Assembly (NCBI RefSeq): GCF_013626205.1
Contig: NZ_QHJE01000001.1
Coordinates: 2,956,501-3,020,500 of the forward strand
From: Hyphomicrobium methylovorum
GTDB taxonomy: Bacteria > Pseudomonadota > Alphaproteobacteria > Rhizobiales > Hyphomicrobiaceae
DNA length: 64,000 bases
Reading direction: 5' to 3'
How positions within the stretch are numbered: the stretch's first letter is position 1; each line of letters starts with the position of its first letter. The position numbers were made by a program, and so were the translations under genes. Below the pieces are notes generated by a model. That model was not told the DNA's origin and did no database searches. It worked only from the letters and a program-made list of their open reading frames with translations. Shown in pieces: positions 9,738 through 18,150 of the stretch.

Positions 9738-10127
9738 GTCGTAGTGGCAATGCGTTTTGAAATCGGGCGAGCGTGCGAAAGCTCCGCAATCTTCGAGCGT
9801 CTCCCAAAAGGCGAGGGGACTTCGATCTTTGAAGGGGTATTGGGTTCGAACATTCTCCGCCAATCTCCGTGCGTTCCGAGGTCAATCCAGATTTCGCATT
9901 TGCATTTTGGATGCTAAATCGATTGGATCCAGCAGGCACTAACGTGCTAAGGACATTTTTATACGAGCCTGACTATATTATTCAGTGCCTTGGCAACCAT
10001 GTGCCGTCATTCAGATGAATTTCTTGTTGGCCCTGCTGTTGTGACGTACCAGAATTGCTAACGTGACTATCGTTCGTTCTATAGCTCACTGATCCGCGAG
10101 ATAACATGTAAAGTAAGGGAGATAATA
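9738..10127. other. Intergenic region without a recognised gene
   Basis: About 390 bases between the gltS remnant and the small exported protein. Open frames here have no family features. The part from about 9940 to 10110 is AT-richer than its neighbours and should hold the promoter of the small exported gene. I could not assign a convincing operator. Confidence 0.4.
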
Positions 10128-10382
10128 ATGAGAATATTGCTTCCGCTTATCGCACTTTTCTGTGTTTTCGCATTTGCTGACGTCATTACAAGTCCGAGCG
10201 CGAATGCAGCGGTTATTACAACCGATGCTCATGCGCTTAAGACTTCCAAAGCACCTGGAATAACGGAGCAGGTTCGCTACCGTTGCTGGTGGCGGAACGG
10301 CCGTCGGCATTGTCGCTGGGTTGGCCCGTGGCGCGGACCTCGTCACTGCTGGTGGCGAAATGGACGCCGCATCTGCCGTTGA
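10128..10382 (+). CDS. Small exported Trp/Arg/Cys-rich protein
   Basis: An 84-residue protein. Residues 1-27 form a signal peptide (MRILLPLIALFCVFAF ... PSANA with a likely cleavage after ANA). The mature part ends in two near-copies of CWWRNGRR, each followed by H/I-C-R, separated by WVGPWRGPRH, giving four cysteines. GGGAG lies 9-10 bases before the ATG and a terminator follows, so it is a stand-alone gene. I do not recognise a characterised family. The composition suggests a periplasmic or surface peptide with disulfides or metal/polyanion binding. That role is inference only. Confidence 0.7.
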   Translation: MRILLPLIALFCVFAFADVITSPSANAAVITTDAHALKTSKAPGITEQVRYRCWWRNGRRHCRWVGPWRGPRHCWWRNGRRICR

Positions 10383-10411
10383 TGATGGCCGCTGTCGTTT
10401 AAGAGGTTGTG

Positions 10412-10442
10412 AGCGTCAGGGACCTCTCCCTGGCGCTTTTTG
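10412..10442 (+). terminator. Rho-independent terminator of the small exported gene
   Basis: An 11-bp stem (10412-10422 with 10427-10437, one G-T pair) with loop CCTC is followed by five T residues. Confidence 0.85.
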
Positions 10443-10764
10443 ATTCTTCTCAGCGGAGGGTGAATTCCGCGAGTTTGAGCTCGCCTTGGCTGCATGCGGT
10501 GAGGCTGGCTGCGCCGCTGTAGGTATTTTTGCGCGATAGCGACTCGGCTATTACGTGACGAGTCTTTCCGACGCGGCGTCAATGGTGTGCGATTGCAATT
10601 TTAACGTCCTCGCAAAACATTGTTTTGACTAGATATTTTGTTATTTGAGATAAGAAGGCCACGCAGGCTGTCAGAAATGATCGCTGTGCGGATTTTATGT
10701 TTGAGAAGACTTCGCTTGTCGACATAGTTACAAAGCTATATCGATTGGTGGGGAAACTAGAAAA
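10443..10764 (+). promoter_or_regulatory. Leader region of the TonB-receptor operon
   Basis: About 320 bases with no convincing gene. It becomes AT-rich from 10600. TTGACT (10625-10630) followed 18 bases later by GATAAG (10649-10654) is a possible sigma-70 promoter with a poor -10 box. No Fur box or riboswitch could be assigned by eye. Confidence 0.3.
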
Positions 10765-13011
10765 ATGCGTCAACGCGGAATTTGCGTGTCTCTTTGCGCA
10801 GCACTCATGGCAACGACGGCAGGAAACCTGCAGGCCCAGGAAGCGGCGAGTAACAATCAGAGCGACGTCACGTCGGTGCCATTGCCGCCAGTCGTGGTCG
10901 CTTCGCCGAAGCAGCGTATTCAGCAACGGCCTAAGTACAAACCGAAGGCGGCTGGCACGGAAACGGCCTCGGGTGAAGCGAGCAATCAGACATCTGATTC
11001 CGACGGCGAGGGAGACGGCAGCATCTCCAGCCCGAACGCTGGCCTGCCAGGGAGCGCGGCGGTCTTTACGCTCGGGCAGCTCGACATGGTCGGCGGATCG
11101 TCGATCACGAACGACGCGATGTGGACCTTCTCGAAGAACACGCTCGATCAGGCATTGTCGTTGGCTCCGGGCGTTTCCGCTTCGAATTCCGGCGGAAGCC
11201 GCAACGAGCAGCTGATTTTCGTACGCGGGTTCGATCGCTGGCAGGTGCCGTTGTCTATCGACGGTATTCGTATCTATCGACCGGCTGATAACCGCATCGA
11301 TTTCTCAAGTTTCCAGACGGCTGACATTTCGGAAGTGCAGATTGCGAAGGGGTACACGTCCGTTCTCAATGGGCCGGGCGGTCTCGGCGGCGCGATCAAC
11401 CTCGTTACGAAGAAGCCCACCAAAGCGCTCGATGCCCAGGTTCAGGGCGGCCTGCTGTTTGGTACCGACGGCCAGTATGAGGGATATAAAACCTACGCTT
11501 CGCTTGGGACCAAGCAACGAGGCTATTACGCTCAGGTCAGCGGCGCCGTTCTGGATACGGATGGTTGGTTCTTATCGAACGACTTCACGCCGACGCCTAA
11601 CGAAAATGGTGGCGAGCGCGAGAACTCCTACAAGAACAACTGGCAGATCAACGCCAAGTTCGGTCTGACGCCGAATGCGACGGATGACTACTCGATCAAC
11701 TATCAGAGGATCAATAGTGGGAAGGGCGCTCCTTACCACACGACCGATCCGGTCGCGACGCAACGGTATTGGGACTGGCCAAATACGCAGCAGGAAAATC
11801 TGTACTGGCTCTCGCATACGAAGATCGGAACGGCTTCGTTCGTCGAGACGAAGATGTATTACACGACATTTTCCGATCAGCTTATGAGCTATGACGATCC
11901 CAAGCAGACGACGCAGAGCCTGCCGAAGGCCTTCCGGAGCGACTACAAAGATTGGGCAGCAGGTGGCAGCATCCTCGGCGCTACCGACATTACGGAATGG
12001 GATACGCTGAAAGCGTCGTTTCACTTCCGTCGCGATCAGCACGCGGAAACGCAGGCCTACAACGTGCGAGGTCGGCCTTGCGGTTCCATTCTCCCGTGCT
12101 TCCAGGAGCCTGAGCAGCTCGATATCGAAGACACCTATTCGGTGGCGCTCGAGAATACCGTTCATTTAACGAAGCGGATCGATGTTGTTGCGGGTGTCAG
12201 CTACGACTGGCGCAAGCTCTACAAGGCGGAAGAATTTACGACCGACCTTGGGATGTTCGAGTACAACAAGAAGGACTCGGACGCGTTCAATTGGCAGAGT
12301 GCTATTATTTATCGCTACAACGACACCGACACGTTGCACGCGAGCGTCTCTGACCGCACTCGTTTCCCGACGATTTTCGAACGTTTCAGCTCGCGCTTCG
12401 GCGGAGCGACGTCGAATCCGGGGCTTCTTCCGGAACGCGCTACAAACTACGAAATCGGCTGGGCCAGCAATTTTGCGCGTAACAGCCAAGTCGCGACCGC
12501 TGTCTTCTACAGCGACGTGACGAATATGATCCAGTCTGTGCCGTTCATCTTCCAAGGCAACGCCGTTACGCAAAGTCAGAACGTTGGTGATGGCAATTTC
12601 TATGGCGTTGAATTCTCGGTCGACTATGCGGTGAGCGATAAGCTGGTGGTTGGCGGCAACGTTACGTGGCTGCAGCGTGACGTAACTAATCCGACGAATC
12701 CGAAGTTCGAGCTGACAGGCGTTCCTGAGTGGAAGGGCATTGGCTACCTCACGTATCAAATCACGGATGCGTGGAGCGTGACGCCGAGTGTTGAATTCGC
12801 CAACGATCGTTGGACGGTGACAACTGACGGCAAGAACTATTATCGCACGGGTACTTTTGCTTTGGCGAACCTGCAGACTGAGTATGATTTCGACGAACGT
12901 ACGAGCCTCATGCTGGCGGCACGCAACCTGTTCGACGATAACTACCAGTTGGCGGACGGGTATCCGGAAATGGGACGCAGCTATTACGCCAACATGCGCT
13001 GGAAATTCTAA
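10765..13011 (+). CDS. TonB-dependent outer-membrane receptor
   Basis: A 748-residue protein with a signal peptide (cleavage near LQAQ, residue 25), a low-complexity linker, and a plug domain at about residues 90-215 (LDQALSLAPGVSASNSGG, QLIFVRGFDRWQVPLSIDGI, VLNGPGGLGGAINLVTKKP). A 22-strand-type barrel follows, ending in YYANMRWKF with a terminal Phe. Receptors of this type import metal chelates, cobalamin or other large solutes using TonB energy. The substrate is not evident. The next two genes, a periplasmic protein and a di-heme peroxidase, lie 22 and 15 bp apart on the same strand and point to a metal- or redox-linked job. Confidence 0.9.
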   Translation: MRQRGICVSLCAALMATTAGNLQAQEAASNNQSDVTSVPLPPVVVASPKQRIQQRPKYKPKAAGTETASGEASNQTSDSDGEGDGSISSPNAGLPGSAAVFTLGQLDMVGGSSITNDAMWTFSKNTLDQALSLAPGVSASNSGGSRNEQLIFVRGFDRWQVPLSIDGIRIYRPADNRIDFSSFQTADISEVQIAKGYTSVLNGPGGLGGAINLVTKKPTKALDAQVQGGLLFGTDGQYEGYKTYASLGTKQRGYYAQVSGAVLDTDGWFLSNDFTPTPNENGGERENSYKNNWQINAKFGLTPNATDDYSINYQRINSGKGAPYHTTDPVATQRYWDWPNTQQENLYWLSHTKIGTASFVETKMYYTTFSDQLMSYDDPKQTTQSLPKAFRSDYKDWAAGGSILGATDITEWDTLKASFHFRRDQHAETQAYNVRGRPCGSILPCFQEPEQLDIEDTYSVALENTVHLTKRIDVVAGVSYDWRKLYKAEEFTTDLGMFEYNKKDSDAFNWQSAIIYRYNDTDTLHASVSDRTRFPTIFERFSSRFGGATSNPGLLPERATNYEIGWASNFARNSQVATAVFYSDVTNMIQSVPFIFQGNAVTQSQNVGDGNFYGVEFSVDYAVSDKLVVGGNVTWLQRDVTNPTNPKFELTGVPEWKGIGYLTYQITDAWSVTPSVEFANDRWTVTTDGKNYYRTGTFALANLQTEYDFDERTSLMLAARNLFDDNYQLADGYPEMGRSYYANMRWKF

Positions 13012-13033
13012 GTCGAGAGTGAAGCACACAGCT

Positions 13034-13585
13034 ATGCAGACAATTACAAAAAACCCATCTGCTCGAAAGTTTTCGGGCATCCTCATCGCCGCGCTCATGA
13101 CTGCGGCGATGGGGAGCGCGGTCCGCGCAGACGACAAATGTGCGGGCTTTAAATGGCCCGTCGAAACTGAAGCCGCGTGGATGGCGGCCAAGGATCTGCA
13201 AGACGTCTCTGTGGGTGGCACGCTTTCAGACATTCCGGCGAAGGCGATAAAGGTCAAGCTGGATCAGACGACGTCCGTTAAGTTCCCGGTTGCGCCTGGC
13301 ATCAAGAAGCAGGCGCTTCCGCCAGGTAGCTACTCGGGTTGGTTCACGATTGAGAAAGTGCCGGCTCCGGGCCTGTACCAGGTCACGATATCGGAACACT
13401 CATGGATCGATGTTGTGCAGGGTGGAGAGCTGCTTCAGTCGACGGCCTTCACGGGTGCAAAAGAATGCGAGACCATGGGCAAAAGCGTTCGTTTCGAACT
13501 ACGTGAAGGACCCGTTGTGGTGCAGGTGAGTGGTGTCGTGAACGATTCCATTAAGGTAACGATCCGACCGGCGGCCGATAAGTAA
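13034..13585 (+). CDS. Exported protein of unknown function between a TonB receptor and a di-heme peroxidase
   Basis: A 183-residue protein with a signal peptide (cleavage near AVRA-DDK, about residue 33). The mature part has two cysteines, one right after the cleavage site (DDKCAGFKWPVE) and one near residue 147 (AKECETMGK), which could form a disulfide. The rest is rich in short beta-like stretches (GSYSGWFTIEKVPAPGLYQV, VVVQVSGVVNDSIKVTIRP), suggesting a small beta sandwich. I do not recognise the family. Its place between receptor and peroxidase makes it a candidate periplasmic binding protein or peroxidase substrate. It does not show the four-cysteine pattern expected of MbnP-type partners. 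Confidence 0.65.
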   Translation: MQTITKNPSARKFSGILIAALMTAAMGSAVRADDKCAGFKWPVETEAAWMAAKDLQDVSVGGTLSDIPAKAIKVKLDQTTSVKFPVAPGIKKQALPPGSYSGWFTIEKVPAPGLYQVTISEHSWIDVVQGGELLQSTAFTGAKECETMGKSVRFELREGPVVVQVSGVVNDSIKVTIRPAADK

Positions 13586-13600
13586 CCCCGGGGCTCGACG

Positions 13601-14773
13601 GTGGCGACGTTCCCTTTACGAGGACTGGCGTTGGCGGCTGTGCTGTCGGCGTCGGTCCTTGCCTCTTTTGCGATATCTGCCTTCTCGCAATCGGCAGTGG
13701 TTCCGAACCTCGATGCGCTTGAGGCGCTCGGAGGCCAGCTGTTCAGCGATCGTGATCTCTCGTTCAGCCGCAAGCAGAATTGCGTGAGCTGTCATTCTCC
13801 ACAACTTGCGTTTTCGGATCCGAGGTCATTGGGTGAGATCAATGGCGCCGTTTCGCGTGGCGGCGATGGGCGTTCATTCGGCGACCGCAATGCGCCGACG
13901 CTTATGTACATCGCGTTTACGCCAGCATTTCATCGTGCAGCCGGTGGCGCAGCGATAGGCGGGATGTTTTGGGATGGGCGCGCTTCGACGCTGAAAGATC
14001 AAATACGCGACCCGCTTCTCAATCCCGTAGAGATGGCAATGCCGGACGAGGAGAGTGTCGTCCAGCGTTTGCGAGAGAAGCCGGAGTATCAAGAAGCTTT
14101 TGCATCGCTGTTCGGGCCCGAGGTCTTGTCCGATACGCCGCGCGCGTTTGCGGCTGCAGAGGAGGCGATGGCTGCGTTTCTTCGCACGAGAGACTTTGCG
14201 CCGTTCGATTCGAAGTACGATCGATCGTTGCGCGGCGAAGTCGTCTTGAGTGCCGCGGAGTCCAAGGGGCGCGATATATTCTTCGCCGATGGTCGTTGTA
14301 GCGCATGCCACATGACATCAGAGTCTTCTGGCTCAAAGGCCGAGCTTTTTACAAACTTCCGCTATTATAACTTGGGCGTGCCGAAGAACGATACGGTGCG
14401 AAGGCTGAACGGTAGTAAGCCCGATCGCATCGATCACGGTCTTCTCGAAAACGCGGCCATCGATGATCCTGCGCAGAGCGGACGGTTTAAAGTGCCGACA
14501 CTTCGCAATGTCGCGGTAACCGGTCCGTACATGCACAATGGCCTGTTCCAGGAGCTTCGAACGGCCGTTCTATTCCATCAGCGGTTCTCGCCTCATAATT
14601 CGGAAGCCCAAATCAATCCGGAAACCGGACGGAACTGGGATACGCCCGAGGTTGCGGACAACGTTGCGCGCGCGGAGCTGCAAGCGTCACCGCTTTCATC
14701 GCAGGATGTCGACAATCTTATTGCGTTTCTGAAGTCGCTTACGGACCGGACATACGAGGATCTTCTGCGTTAG
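13601..14773 (+). CDS. Di-heme cytochrome c peroxidase, MauG family
   Basis: A 390-residue periplasmic protein with an N-terminal signal segment (LALAAVLSASVLASFAISAF) and two heme c sites, CVSCH near residue 64 and CSACH near residue 230. Family sequence includes GMFWDGRASTLKDQIRDPL, LLNPVEMAM, VPTLRNVAVTGPYMHNG and LSSQDVDNLIAFLKSLTDR. MauG/CcpA-type enzymes reduce peroxide or oxidise residues of a partner protein. The start is a GTG at 13601, 15 bp after the preceding gene and with a weak ribosome site, suggesting translation coupled to that gene. The partner may be that exported protein, which is inference. Confidence 0.88.
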   Translation: MATFPLRGLALAAVLSASVLASFAISAFSQSAVVPNLDALEALGGQLFSDRDLSFSRKQNCVSCHSPQLAFSDPRSLGEINGAVSRGGDGRSFGDRNAPTLMYIAFTPAFHRAAGGAAIGGMFWDGRASTLKDQIRDPLLNPVEMAMPDEESVVQRLREKPEYQEAFASLFGPEVLSDTPRAFAAAEEAMAAFLRTRDFAPFDSKYDRSLRGEVVLSAAESKGRDIFFADGRCSACHMTSESSGSKAELFTNFRYYNLGVPKNDTVRRLNGSKPDRIDHGLLENAAIDDPAQSGRFKVPTLRNVAVTGPYMHNGLFQELRTAVLFHQRFSPHNSEAQINPETGRNWDTPEVADNVARAELQASPLSSQDVDNLIAFLKSLTDRTYEDLLR

Positions 14774-14814
14774 TCGCTTGCCGGCGTCTGCCTTCAGAGC
14801 CGACGAAGATGGAT

Positions 14815-15240
14815 TCAGTTGTCGCTCTCGTAACGCAGGCACGCGATCAATGCGGGAACCATGAACATTCCCAGATAGCCCGCCAGCAGCACTGAGTTCA
14901 CGTCCGTCAGTCTAAACCCCGAAAGAAAGCCGATGGTCATGATAATCCCGGGAACGGTGATTGTCAGAGCGAGCCAAACCGTACGATCGATGTCCAACAG
15001 GCGTTTTGCGACCAGCAGCGACACGATGAAGACGAAGGCGAAAGCCCACAGCGCGATCAGCACTATCGACGGCACGTCCTGATGTCCGCCAGCCGCGAGC
15101 AACAGTGAAATGCCCAAGTGAAAAACGGCGACGGCGGTGATCATCGCCAAACACCACTGCTCTCTGGGCAGCGTGCCCTTGAGCGAGAAGAAGACATCGA
15201 ACACCGATGTCGTATCCCGGGGGTGATAGCTATCGAACAT
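14815..15240 (-). CDS. DUF805-family membrane protein
   Basis: A 141-residue protein with four predicted membrane segments. The pattern LKGTLPREQWCLAMI near the start and VAKRLLDIDRTVWLAL in the middle corresponds to the DUF805 hallmarks (an R-x-x-W/Y-W entry helix and a KRLHD-like motif). The family is a set of small inner-membrane proteins of unknown role. It converges with the peroxidase gene and lies 62 bp downstream of the SMR exporter on the same strand, so the two could be co-transcribed. Confidence 0.7.
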   Translation of the reverse strand: MFDSYHPRDTTSVFDVFFSLKGTLPREQWCLAMITAVAVFHLGISLLLAAGGHQDVPSIVLIALWAFAFVFIVSLLVAKRLLDIDRTVWLALTITVPGIIMTIGFLSGFRLTDVNSVLLAGYLGMFMVPALIACLRYESDN

Positions 15241-15302
15241 GACGAATAGGCCTCCGCGAACGTCAGAGTATTGAGATCAAAATGTAAATAGATCGGGAAA
15301 GT

Positions 15303-15620
15303 TCAGCTTTGAGATAAATTCATCAGCAGGATGCCCGCAACGATGAGGGCTGCCGCAACGAAACGGAGCGGTGTCGCAGCTTCTCCCAGGAAGACAATTC
15401 CTGCCAGAAACGCACCTGCGGACCCTATGCCCGTCCAGACACAATAGGCCGTTCCGAGCGGTAGCGTTTTCATAGCGTTGGCGAGTAGCACAACGCTGAT
15501 GAACATCGTTACGGCGGTAATGGCCGAGGGCACAAGCAGGGTGAAGCCATCAGACCTTTTGAGGAAGAAAGACCAAACAATCTCGAAAACACCAGCGATG
15601 AATAGAACGATCCAAGCCAC
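15303..15620 (-). CDS. gdx: Gdx/SugE-type small multidrug resistance transporter
   Basis: A 105-residue protein with four membrane helices. It begins MAWIVLFIAGVFEIVWSFFL, with the conserved membrane-embedded glutamate, and has LPLGTAYCVWTGIGSAGAFL, the signature of the SugE/Gdx branch that exports guanidinium. The start is a GTG at 15620 with AGGGG upstream. The leader contains a hairpin with a loop typical of guanidine-II riboswitches, which supports the guanidinium-exporter reading. A quaternary-ammonium exporter of the EmrE branch is less likely from the sequence. Confidence 0.88.
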   Translation of the reverse strand: MAWIVLFIAGVFEIVWSFFLKRSDGFTLLVPSAITAVTMFISVVLLANAMKTLPLGTAYCVWTGIGSAGAFLAGIVFLGEAATPLRFVAAALIVAGILLMNLSQS

Positions 15621-15641
15621 ATCGGGCCCCTTTTATCTGGG

Positions 15642-15698
15642 CCGGGCCGTCCCGGGATGAAATGTGGAAATGAAGAGGGTCGGAGCCCTCACCACCGT
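15642..15698 (-). promoter_or_regulatory. Possible guanidine-II (mini-ykkC) riboswitch before gdx
   Basis: On the minus strand a perfect hairpin CCGGG-ACGG-CCCGG (plus-strand 15642-15655) sits about 20 bases before the start codon and ribosome site. The ACGG tetraloop on a G/C stem is the hallmark of each guanidine-II stem-loop. A second ACGG lies upstream (15695-15698), but its stem is imperfect. A separate GAGGG/CCCTC hairpin occupies 15675-15690. One hairpin matches well and the other does not, so this is a candidate only. Confidence 0.4.
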
Positions 15699-16022
15699 AG
15701 AGAATAAATGTCAGCTCTGAATTTGCAAGGGGAGTGCGATCTTATCTGCTGTCACTTTTATTTATAGCGGCAATCAGGGTAATGGATGGCATTTTATACG
15801 TCTGCTGAATAATTGGAGCAGATATGCAGTATTTGGATTGGTTGGACGTTCGAAACTCGCGTTTTAGTTCGGAACCAGTTCCAACCTATTTCCTGTGGTG
15901 CGACGCTGCGGGAGTTGCGGCCCCATTCGTTGGGCGTTGATTTGCCGAACGTTGTGTCCAGGTGCAGGCTCTCGGCGAGCTTTTCCATTGGGCTGGGCTG
16001 ATGCTTTACACGGAGGCATGCG
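15699..16022. other. Intergenic region between gdx and the DUF488 gene
   Basis: About 320 bases carrying the divergent promoters. Two overlapping short frames near 15794-16001 have no recognisable features and I do not accept them as genes. Confidence 0.4.
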
Positions 16023-16403
16023 GTGACGGTTACGCGGGTTCCAGTTTCTCATCTGCGATTGAAGCGCGCCTACGAACCTGCGGCTCCAGAAGATGGAATT
16101 CGAATTCTCGTTGATCGGCTTTGGCCGCGTGGCGTCAGCAAGGATAAGGCGGCGCTCGACGAGTGGAACAAGGATATTTCCCCGAGCACGGAACTGCGCA
16201 AATGGTTCGGGCATGATCCAGAGCGATGGAGCGAGTTTCAGCGGCGGTATCGGACGGAGCTTCGTGAACACGAGACGGATCTGGAGCGCATTCGCAAACT
16301 CGCAAAGGCGCAGACCGTCACGCTTATCTATAGCGCGCATGACGAGGCGCATAACGATGCCGTGGTTCTGAGAGATGTGCTTCTTGGAAAGGCGGCGCGC
16401 TGA
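16023..16403 (+). CDS. DUF488-family protein
   Basis: A 126-residue protein with the DUF488 hallmarks RILVDRLWPRGVSKD near residue 27, WNKDISPSTELRKWFGHDP near residue 48, and VTLIYSAHDEAHNDAVVL near the C-terminus. The family has no established activity; a nucleic-acid or nucleotide role has been proposed. The start is a GTG at 16023. It is followed after 5 bp by the uracil-DNA-glycosylase-family gene, so the two form an operon. Confidence 0.85.
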   Translation: MTVTRVPVSHLRLKRAYEPAAPEDGIRILVDRLWPRGVSKDKAALDEWNKDISPSTELRKWFGHDPERWSEFQRRYRTELREHETDLERIRKLAKAQTVTLIYSAHDEAHNDAVVLRDVLLGKAAR

Positions 16404-16408
16404 GGCCC

Positions 16409-17041
16409 GTGAGAGATAAATCCGAAACGCTGGACGCTCTTCTTTGCGACATCCGGGCTTGCCGCGTTTGTCTGGACAATCCGCGATATGGAGATCCGCT
16501 GCCTCACGAGCCGAGACCGGTCGTGCAGATCTCGAAGACGGCGCGCATTTGTATCGCCAGTCAAGCTCCGGGCACGCGGGTACATCGTTCCGGCCGTCCG
16601 TTCGATGATCCGTCTGGAGTGCGATTGCGCGGCTGGCTCGGTATCGACGAGGTGACATTCTACGATCCGTCCAAAGTAGCCATCATACCGATGGGCTTTT
16701 GCTTCCCTGGTCTCAGATCTAACGGAAGCGATCTTCCTCCGCGTCGCGAATGCGCGGAACTCTGGCGAACGAAATTATTTGCGCGGCTACCGAACCTGCA
16801 ACTGCTTCTTGTCATCGGCGCCTACGCGCAACGATGGCACTTGGGAGCGAGCGTCGGCCGGCAAGGTGTCAACGATACTGTTGCGCAATGGCGGAGCTAC
16901 TATCACGCGGATCCGGCGTTGCGCATGATCCCGCTACCGCATCCGTCGTGGCACAATAACAGATGGCTCATGAGTCATCCGTGGTTCGAGACGGAGCTTC
17001 TCCCAGTGTTAAGAACGGACGTGCGCAAATTGTTGTTTTGA
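16409..17041 (+). CDS. Uracil-DNA glycosylase superfamily protein
   Basis: A 210-residue protein with ICIASQAPGTRVHRSGRPF, in which SQAPG replaces the usual GEAPG motif, then FDDPSGVRLRGWLGI and, near residue 185, LPHPSWHN, matching the C-terminal H-P-S motif of the superfamily. It probably removes uracil or a related lesion, but the substrate of this sub-branch is unknown. Three cysteines cluster near residues 13-21 (CDIRACRVC). A full four-cysteine iron-sulfur site is not evident. The GTG start follows the DUF488 stop by 5 bp. Confidence 0.75.
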   Translation: MRDKSETLDALLCDIRACRVCLDNPRYGDPLPHEPRPVVQISKTARICIASQAPGTRVHRSGRPFDDPSGVRLRGWLGIDEVTFYDPSKVAIIPMGFCFPGLRSNGSDLPPRRECAELWRTKLFARLPNLQLLLVIGAYAQRWHLGASVGRQGVNDTVAQWRSYYHADPALRMIPLPHPSWHNNRWLMSHPWFETELLPVLRTDVRKLLF

Positions 17042-17099
17042 ACACTGCATAGGTGTGAGAGGGGGGGCGCTGGTTTCAGGGTGGCTGAGCGCTTCAAAC

Positions 17100-17939
17100 T
17101 CAATCCGGATTCATCATCGAGCGGACGTAGAGCCAAGGCGTAAACTTCTGCCTGAATTTTGGTCCTTTGCTCGGGCGCTCTGTGCGCGGCGGTTTGACTT
17201 TGTATTCTCCCGTCCATCCGGAAACCGGGTGCTTGTCTACGAGCCGACGCATAAGTGAGCCTGCGGGTGGAAGCAGGTATTTTGAGACCTTGGCGCGCCG
17301 GAATACTTCATTCCACAGATGAAGGAATTTAGCTTCGTTCAGGCGTTGGGCGAGCGCGTCGTGCTGTGCCGGGACGAGAACGTTGAGCGCCTCGCTATAG
17401 TGGATCGGGTAACAGATTTCAGGAGGATAGGCCGCTTCGATCCGATTCTGCTCTTTTAGAAGTCGCGTTACGAGGCCTGGGCCAATTTCACCCCACGCTG
17501 CGTTGTCACCGACGTGCATCGCGATAGCTGCAGCTTCCCTCATCAAGCTATCTCCTGCCTCGAAACACAGGAGGGCATTGTTTACGAGGACATCGTCTTC
17601 CCAAGCTGCGAATGGAGGCGTCAATGCGATGTCGTCCGACATGCACACGACATCCGTATCGACCCACCAGCCTCCGCGTTCGGCAAGTAATTTGTAGCGA
17701 AATAAGTTGGATCCCGCTGCGAACGACCCTTTTCCCGCGCCGCTTTTGTAAGCGAAACACTCTTCTCGAGCGAGAATTTCAGAGGCGTCTTTCAGGACGA
17801 CTCCCTTGGGAACTTTCAGTGAGTCGTCATAGCAGTAGAGATGGAACGAATGTCCGTGATCGATAAATGAACGCAGGCACAATTTTTCATACGGCGAAAT
17901 CGATGATCCAACCCAAAACGACTGGAAAACTTTGCTCAC
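17100..17939 (-). CDS. DXD-type glycosyltransferase (capsule/oligosaccharide family)
   Basis: A 279-residue cytoplasmic protein. VFQSFWVGSSISPYEKLCLRSF at the start and ERGGWWVDTDVVCMSDDIAL near residue 95 give the D-x-D nucleotide-sugar/metal motif of sugar transferases with a Gly_transf_sug-like fold. The start is taken as GTG at 17939 because it directly precedes this domain. The frame stays open to 18254, but that part is Arg/Ser-rich and overlaps the divergent gene. It probably adds a sugar to a surface glycan together with the neighbouring PLP-enzyme and TupA-like genes; donor and acceptor are unknown. Confidence 0.75.
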   Translation of the reverse strand: MSKVFQSFWVGSSISPYEKLCLRSFIDHGHSFHLYCYDDSLKVPKGVVLKDASEILAREECFAYKSGAGKGSFAAGSNLFRYKLLAERGGWWVDTDVVCMSDDIALTPPFAAWEDDVLVNNALLCFEAGDSLMREAAAIAMHVGDNAAWGEIGPGLVTRLLKEQNRIEAAYPPEICYPIHYSEALNVLVPAQHDALAQRLNEAKFLHLWNEVFRRAKVSKYLLPPAGSLMRRLVDKHPVSGWTGEYKVKPPRTERPSKGPKFRQKFTPWLYVRSMMNPD

Positions 17940-18150
17940 ATTCGTGGTCCGATGTTGCTCGTTGGTTGCGCGTCGGGAAAGTAGTCGGACGCTGCCTACC
18001 GAAGTCGTTAGTTGATCGACAGCGGCTCGGCTAACACGATGGATTAGCCGAAACAAGCAAACAAGAATCGGACTCAATGCGCGCCGGGAAAAAATCCGGC
18101 ATCGACACTTCTTGCAGCTGGAGTTAGCGTCACCTCTCCACGGTTCCGGA

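Noticed and set aside
9757-9942. 61-codon frame upstream of the gltS remnant
   Set aside because: It has no features and lies where the gltS promoter would be.
12166-13257. 363-codon leftward frame opposite the TonB receptor
   Set aside because: It is fully antisense to a recognised receptor gene and lacks any motif or ribosome site.
15794-16001. Two overlapping short frames before the DUF488 gene
   Set aside because: They lie on opposite strands over the same bases and show no signal peptide, domain or ribosome site.
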